Assembly (NCBI GenBank): GCA_023091665.1
Contig: JALJCQ010000019.1
Location: 496,001 to 560,000 of the forward strand
From: Pythium myriotylum
Lineage: Eukaryota; Oomycota; Peronosporomycetes; Pythiales; Pythiaceae
Direction of reading: 5' to 3'
DNA: 64,000 nucleotides
A program made the translations under genes and the position numbers. This document shows, piece after piece, positions 60,242 through 64,000 of this stretch; position 1 is the first letter of the stretch, and every line of letters begins with the position of its first letter. Below the pieces are notes generated by a model. The model saw only the letters and a program-made list of their open reading frames with translations, had not been told where the DNA came from and did no database searches.

Positions 60242-62392
60242 TCATTTGGCTTCACTTGAGAAGCCACTCGCAGCGTCGTCTAGCTCGAAAGCATACAGCG
60301 TGCCCCCACCAAACGAACAGCTCACAGCTTTCTCGACAAAAGCGAGCTTCTCCGGTGTCGACACATCCATGACCGACGACTGGCCTGAGTTCGGCAAGAA
60401 CGTCGAGAAGGAAGTTCGCTTGCCTTCTTCGATCTCGGCTCTCTCTTCACAATAGGGAGTACCTATGGCATCAAAGAAATTTCGTCCGTACCACAATGCG
60501 CGGGAAACGAGCGGATCAATCCATGACCAGAAAGTTGATATGTTCGTACCACCCAGCAAGAGCAAGTAGAGGTTGTCGCTTATGTGAGAGACGTTTCGCG
60601 GTAGCTCTTGGAGAGGCATACCCACGAGAATGAGCTCAGCAAGTGTCGGGATCTCGAATACTGCAGGCGGGATGGAAGCGATCTGCGTCTGCGAGAAAGA
60701 AAGCGATTCTGGGAGTAGTCGAGGAATCACGTCTGGGACCGCATCAAACGCGCTAAACTCGAGTGAAATGAGCATGTACCGAGGCCAGACAAGGTGAAGA
60801 TCATCGGGCAGCGAGGCGAGATTCGTCTTGCATGCGTAGAAGCTTCGAAATGATTGTGGGAAGTCCGGATCCACAAGCCCAAAAGGTAATGTACCATTCG
60901 AGAAATTGGTTCTCACGAAGTACATATTCCGTAGTCGAGCGTGGGCAGTACTTGTGAGACTGGCGTCTGCTGACCAAGAGGCGATACTTGAGTTGTAAAG
61001 CTTGATCGAGACGACACCAACGAAATCTTGGATGCTGCTCGGAATCGTCAATTTTTCACAGTGGACGATGTGAATTCCGGCGGCAAGATGAGGGTCAAAC
61101 TTTGCCCAGGCATGATCTCTCGAACTGTCATCGTTCATACTGCAGTCGATGTCCACTAAAGAACATGCAGCTTGGTGGGTGAGCCACGGACGAAGAGGCA
61201 GTCGACACGTCAATGCTGACCCTCGGGACTCGGCATAGATATGCGTAAAGAGAATTGCTGCTCCCCAGAGACAAAAGACTCCTGGTCCTGCAGTACGGAT
61301 CATAAAGTCAACAACTCCACGCATGGAACGTGACGAGGTGCCAAGGCTAGGAGAAGTTGGTTCACGTAGCCCCTCAACAGCTACTGGCCCGGCTCGGGCG
61401 CCGTCGTCGACGTTCGGCTGGACCTGTGTATCAGAAGAGCGTGAATCCAGAAGCAACATGTTCTTGATCGATCGTGTACACTGCAGCACCCCGATTGCAA
61501 ACACCAAGCGATAGGCCATGTCGCCCCAGAACACGATCAACATCATCTGGAACTCTTGGTAGACGCTCGTGAACCACATCTCATCGAACCACTTCTCGAA
61601 CGGGAAACCGAAGGCAGGGTCTGTGTACTGCGGCGCATAGGTCAGGTATATCAAGAACGAGACTCCCATCGATGAGAGCACGTCAAGCACCGCGTCGCAG
61701 AGCAGACTCAGGAGTCTCCGCATGCGATGCTGGTGGTGATAAACTCGATGAAGTATAGGAATGGACCAGCAGTTGATGACCAGCAGAATTACATAAACCC
61801 GATTGAGCCAGAGTCGTGGCAGCAACTGGGTCATTCTGAAGGCCTGATAGGTCTGGAGACTGGTTTCGAGCACTTCGCGCACAAGAAGCATGTGGTCAAA
61901 ATAGGCAAAGTCTGGGCCAAGCACTCCGCTGCGGCCGAAAAATCCATTTCCGACATGATTGAACACCTTGGACAGCCTGGTGGATGCCGAACGAAGGATA
62001 CTGGTACCCTCCTTATCAATCTCAGGCACGATTCGAATCTGACGTTGTAAATGAATGCGCGTCTTGGTTTTTGTAACCATCCACAAGTGTAACGACTGCA
62101 CGTCAAGATAATATGCAAGTCGCCGTCGCTGGAGAGTCCCGAGGATCATCAACAGAAGAGAAAACGCGTGGAGTAACCAAACCGCATCATGGGCAGCCGC
62201 GATCTTCATGTATTGGCTCTCAGGGACTCCAATCGAGTAGACTCGAAGCTGGTACGCGAGGGTTGAACCTGGGATTACTGAACGGTAGAGATTCGCCACA
62301 ACGACATAGTAAGCAATGCATATCTCATGGAGCGCAGTGAGGGCGAGCCACCACAGAGCAAACCACAGCGATGCCCGGCGAGAGCCTGGCAT
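60242..62392 (-). CDS. Membrane protein with C-terminal LRR-like domain, copy 3 (716 aa)
   Basis: Same architecture as copies 1 and 2: spans at the N-terminus (LWFALWWLALTALHEICIAYY; WLLHAFSLLLMILG) and the core FAYFDHMLLVREVLETSLQ, QAFRMTQLLPRLW, PILHRVYHHQHRMRRLLSLL, SSMGVSFLIYL. A span precedes ILFTHIYAESRGSALTC, followed by the Cys segment AACSLVDIDC. LRR-like repeats (SIPPAVFEIPTLAELILVG, ELPRNVSHISDNLYLLL) and the C-terminal module (TFWSWIDP, GTPYCEERAEI, SVMDVSTPEKLAFVEKAVSC) follow. The region linking spans 5 and 6 is Ser/Thr/Pro-rich and variable. It pairs tail-to-tail with LRR-like member E, as copy 1 does with member D. Confidence 0.84.
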   Translation of the reverse strand: MPGSRRASLWFALWWLALTALHEICIAYYVVVANLYRSVIPGSTLAYQLRVYSIGVPESQYMKIAAAHDAVWLLHAFSLLLMILGTLQRRRLAYYLDVQSLHLWMVTKTKTRIHLQRQIRIVPEIDKEGTSILRSASTRLSKVFNHVGNGFFGRSGVLGPDFAYFDHMLLVREVLETSLQTYQAFRMTQLLPRLWLNRVYVILLVINCWSIPILHRVYHHQHRMRRLLSLLCDAVLDVLSSMGVSFLIYLTYAPQYTDPAFGFPFEKWFDEMWFTSVYQEFQMMLIVFWGDMAYRLVFAIGVLQCTRSIKNMLLLDSRSSDTQVQPNVDDGARAGPVAVEGLREPTSPSLGTSSRSMRGVVDFMIRTAGPGVFCLWGAAILFTHIYAESRGSALTCRLPLRPWLTHQAACSLVDIDCSMNDDSSRDHAWAKFDPHLAAGIHIVHCEKLTIPSSIQDFVGVVSIKLYNSSIASWSADASLTSTAHARLRNMYFVRTNFSNGTLPFGLVDPDFPQSFRSFYACKTNLASLPDDLHLVWPRYMLISLEFSAFDAVPDVIPRLLPESLSFSQTQIASIPPAVFEIPTLAELILVGMPLQELPRNVSHISDNLYLLLLGGTNISTFWSWIDPLVSRALWYGRNFFDAIGTPYCEERAEIEEGKRTSFSTFLPNSGQSSVMDVSTPEKLAFVEKAVSCSFGGGTLYAFELDDAASGFSSEAK

Positions 62393-62717
62393 CTAGTTCC
62401 CTCCAACTGAAGAGCCAGCAACTTCTGACCACGTCGCGGATGTGAATTCGAGACGATCAAAAATAGATAACGCGTACAAGTTCTGGTCGATCAAATCCTT
62501 TAGCCTTCGTAGCCTTATCGTGAATTGCGTCAACGCATCTCCAGTCTGCTTGTATGCAAACAGCCTCGTTCACTAGATTGGAACTATGGTGTAGAAGTTA
62601 GAAAGGGAACTGACATCTTGAGGGGCGTCATAAGATGCGATTCAGAGCGACTAAGGACTGCTAAACAGTTATCGTAGCCGGAAACCAAACGGTACACTTA
62701 CAGATTAATATTTGTCA
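62393..62717. other. Intergenic, no gene
   Basis: Upstream region of membrane LRR copy 3 and 3' flank of the small membrane protein; nothing recognised. Confidence 0.45.
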
Positions 62718-63248
62718 TTATTGTTCTCTTCCGAAGAAGAACCACAAGCCCATGAGGATGAAGAATATTACGACTAGTGCAAGTGAGACCCAGGAGTCGA
62801 AATCCGGTCTTTTCTCTTCGCAGTCGAGCGTGAACTCTTCCTTTCCTAGCAGCTCCGTCGCATTCACGTCTCTTGGTGAAAGGAAAACGCAGCGTACGGG
62901 ACCTAAGATCATTGAGTGGCTGCGGTGGTAGTCGTTATCTGTATAGAGGCGCCGAAGCGAATGTGCCTGCGATGAACTCGAGCGATCCACGAGAGTCGTA
63001 CATGGCGTTGTTGATGCAAACGCGTCGAGCACATCGCGCAACACCCGTGAACACTTCTCATCGAATCGTATTCCGAAACTTGAAGCTTGATCATACCAAC
63101 TCGTACAGTTTGGGCTAGTGAAGATTCGCGACAGAGAACGAGGACACTCGGCCGGGAAGGCTGCAGTCGAGGGCAGTGCTTCGACGGGCAATGAGCAGGC
63201 GAAGATGAGAAGGAAGCCGATCAGCACGAGCGCACGCTGCCAGGACAT
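62718..63248 (-). CDS. Small type I membrane protein with Cys-bearing ectodomain (176 aa)
   Basis: A signal peptide (ALVLIGFLLIFACSLPVEA) is followed by an ectodomain of about 115 residues with six Cys (CPRSLSRIFTSPNC, EKCSRVL, TTPCTTL, VRCVFLS, LDCEEK). A single membrane span near the end (WVSLALVVIFFILMGLWFFF) precedes a four-residue tail GREQ. It is homologous to the divergent partial gene at 63665 (shared CPR, spaced Cys, RRLY.D). The very short cytosolic tail means it cannot signal alone. Such ectodomains in oomycetes can sit on receptor kinases, but that link is inference. ATG 63246-63248. Confidence 0.8.
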   Translation of the reverse strand: MSWQRALVLIGFLLIFACSLPVEALPSTAAFPAECPRSLSRIFTSPNCTSWYDQASSFGIRFDEKCSRVLRDVLDAFASTTPCTTLVDRSSSSQAHSLRRLYTDNDYHRSHSMILGPVRCVFLSPRDVNATELLGKEEFTLDCEEKRPDFDSWVSLALVVIFFILMGLWFFFGREQ

Positions 63249-63664
63249 GGCTTTTGTCTAGGAGTTTGACGTTTGAGCTGACGAGAGTTGTGGCACTGAG
63301 CTACGCTCGTGAGTGGTCAAGAAGGCGCCCTACGGGAGTGAAGGATGGCTTCGACTTGGATTCCTGACGAGATACAGAATCTGATCTAGACGCGCATCGC
63401 AAAACGAAGAGGATGATTTGGGTTTGAGTTGCACGCGGAATTCGGCGAAGTCATCGCTTCGAAATCTCAGCATTGAGATGAAGTGAGAGTCTTTCTTTGT
63501 CCAAGCTGAGATATAGGGATGAATTCCACCGACTCCCGGCTGCGTGGGGCAGCTGCTGAATCATCACGAAGGAGAGCCTATAGCGAGAAGAACACTGGTG
63601 CACGTGCACGGCCAATGGATTCCACGTAGCCACTTCGCAAACACACGTCAAGGTGCCACTCGAA
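63249..63664. other. Bidirectional upstream region of the two ectodomain genes
   Basis: About 416 bases separate the two start codons, which point away from each other. No clear initiator element was picked out. Confidence 0.5.
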
Positions 63665-64000
63665 ATGGCCCGGGGTATCTCGATTCGAGCCATGTTGCTG
63701 CTTCTTGCGCTTGCATCTTTATCTCAAGCTTCGATTCTACAGGCTACGTGCCCTCGCGCTGTCCAAGAGCTTCTGTCGAGCGACCAATGCTCACGACACT
63801 TCGAGCGTGCAGGTCGTATGCGTGCGGTTGGAATCACACGCCTGAAGATGCGCGGTGACTGCGCGACTGACCTACGCGCGCTGTTCCCTGATTCCTTTAC
63901 CTCGCCCTGCTCCGCTCTTATCCGTTTTCCAACGAAAACCAATTTGCCAGGACTTCGGACGTCGCGACGGCTATATGTCGACAGCAATGGGTACTTCTCA
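63665..64000 (+). CDS. Secreted or membrane protein with related Cys-bearing ectodomain, 3' end outside window
   Basis: The frame is open from ATG 63665 to the last base (112 codons). It encodes a signal peptide (AMLLLLALASLSQASIL) and then TCPRAVQELLSSDQCSRHF, GDCATDLRAL, TSPCSALI and RRLYVDSNG. Cys spacing and the RRLYxD motif match the ectodomain of the neighbour at 62718-63248. The full gene probably continues to a membrane span; whether a kinase or other domain follows cannot be seen. An inner ATG (63692) would also give a signal peptide. Confidence 0.75.
   Translation, partial: MARGISIRAMLLLLALASLSQASILQATCPRAVQELLSSDQCSRHFERAGRMRAVGITRLKMRGDCATDLRALFPDSFTSPCSALIRFPTKTNLPGLRTSRRLYVDSNGYFS

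Noticed and set aside
63000..63100. RRLY motifs of the ectodomain proteins as RXLR effectors
   Set aside because: The fourth residue is Tyr and the first protein has a C-terminal membrane span, so it is not a typical translocated effector.

Overview
The window looks like oomycete (stramenopile) nuclear DNA, most likely from a Phytophthora/Pythium-type genus. The reasons are long intron-free ORFs in a roughly 50% GC background, an oomycete-style Inr/FPR core promoter (CATTC..CAACTT) in front of several genes, a Crypton tyrosine-recombinase transposon of the oomycete type, a TKL-type kinase, and secreted eukaryotic catalase-peroxidases. The genus is inference; no search was run.

Layout. 1-5.8 kb: end of a TKL-like protein kinase, a sucrose/GPH-type sugar transporter, and a multi-span membrane protein of unknown function. 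6-44 kb: an amplified cluster of six catalase-peroxidase (katG) genes on alternating strands (-, +, +, -, +, -). The copies are arranged as nested inverted repeats and interleaved with copies of an LRR-like gene family and transposons. katG1/katG2 form 2.2-kb arms around a decayed LRR-like gene. katG3/katG4 form 1.0-kb arms around a Crypton that landed just upstream of an LRR-like gene start. katG5 is cut off after its heme domain at a LINE, and katG6 is a chimera of katG5 (5' part) and katG4 (3' part). The cluster also holds a mariner-like element with matching 30-bp ends, a MITE, a 5'-truncated LINE with a 14-bp target duplication, and a solo LTR nested in the LINE endonuclease with a 5-bp duplication.

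46-62.4 kb: two lineage-expanded families. One is a soluble LRR-like family (about 690-725 aa) with a conserved C-terminal F-box-like segment. The other is a membrane protein family (about 715-730 aa) with about six membrane spans followed by an LRR-like domain. They occur as tail-to-tail pairs: one pair has adjacent stop codons with no base between, the other a 26-bp gap. 62.7-64 kb: two divergent genes for related secreted, cysteine-bearing ectodomain proteins, the second running off the window.

How the genes may work together (inference): the katG products carry signal peptides and would remove H2O2 outside the cell, as expected for a plant-associated oomycete facing an oxidative burst. 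The LRR families and ectodomain proteins look like fast-evolving recognition or signalling genes. The expansion appears driven by inverted duplication, gene conversion and transposon insertion. All identity statements are by-eye comparisons of the sequence given.
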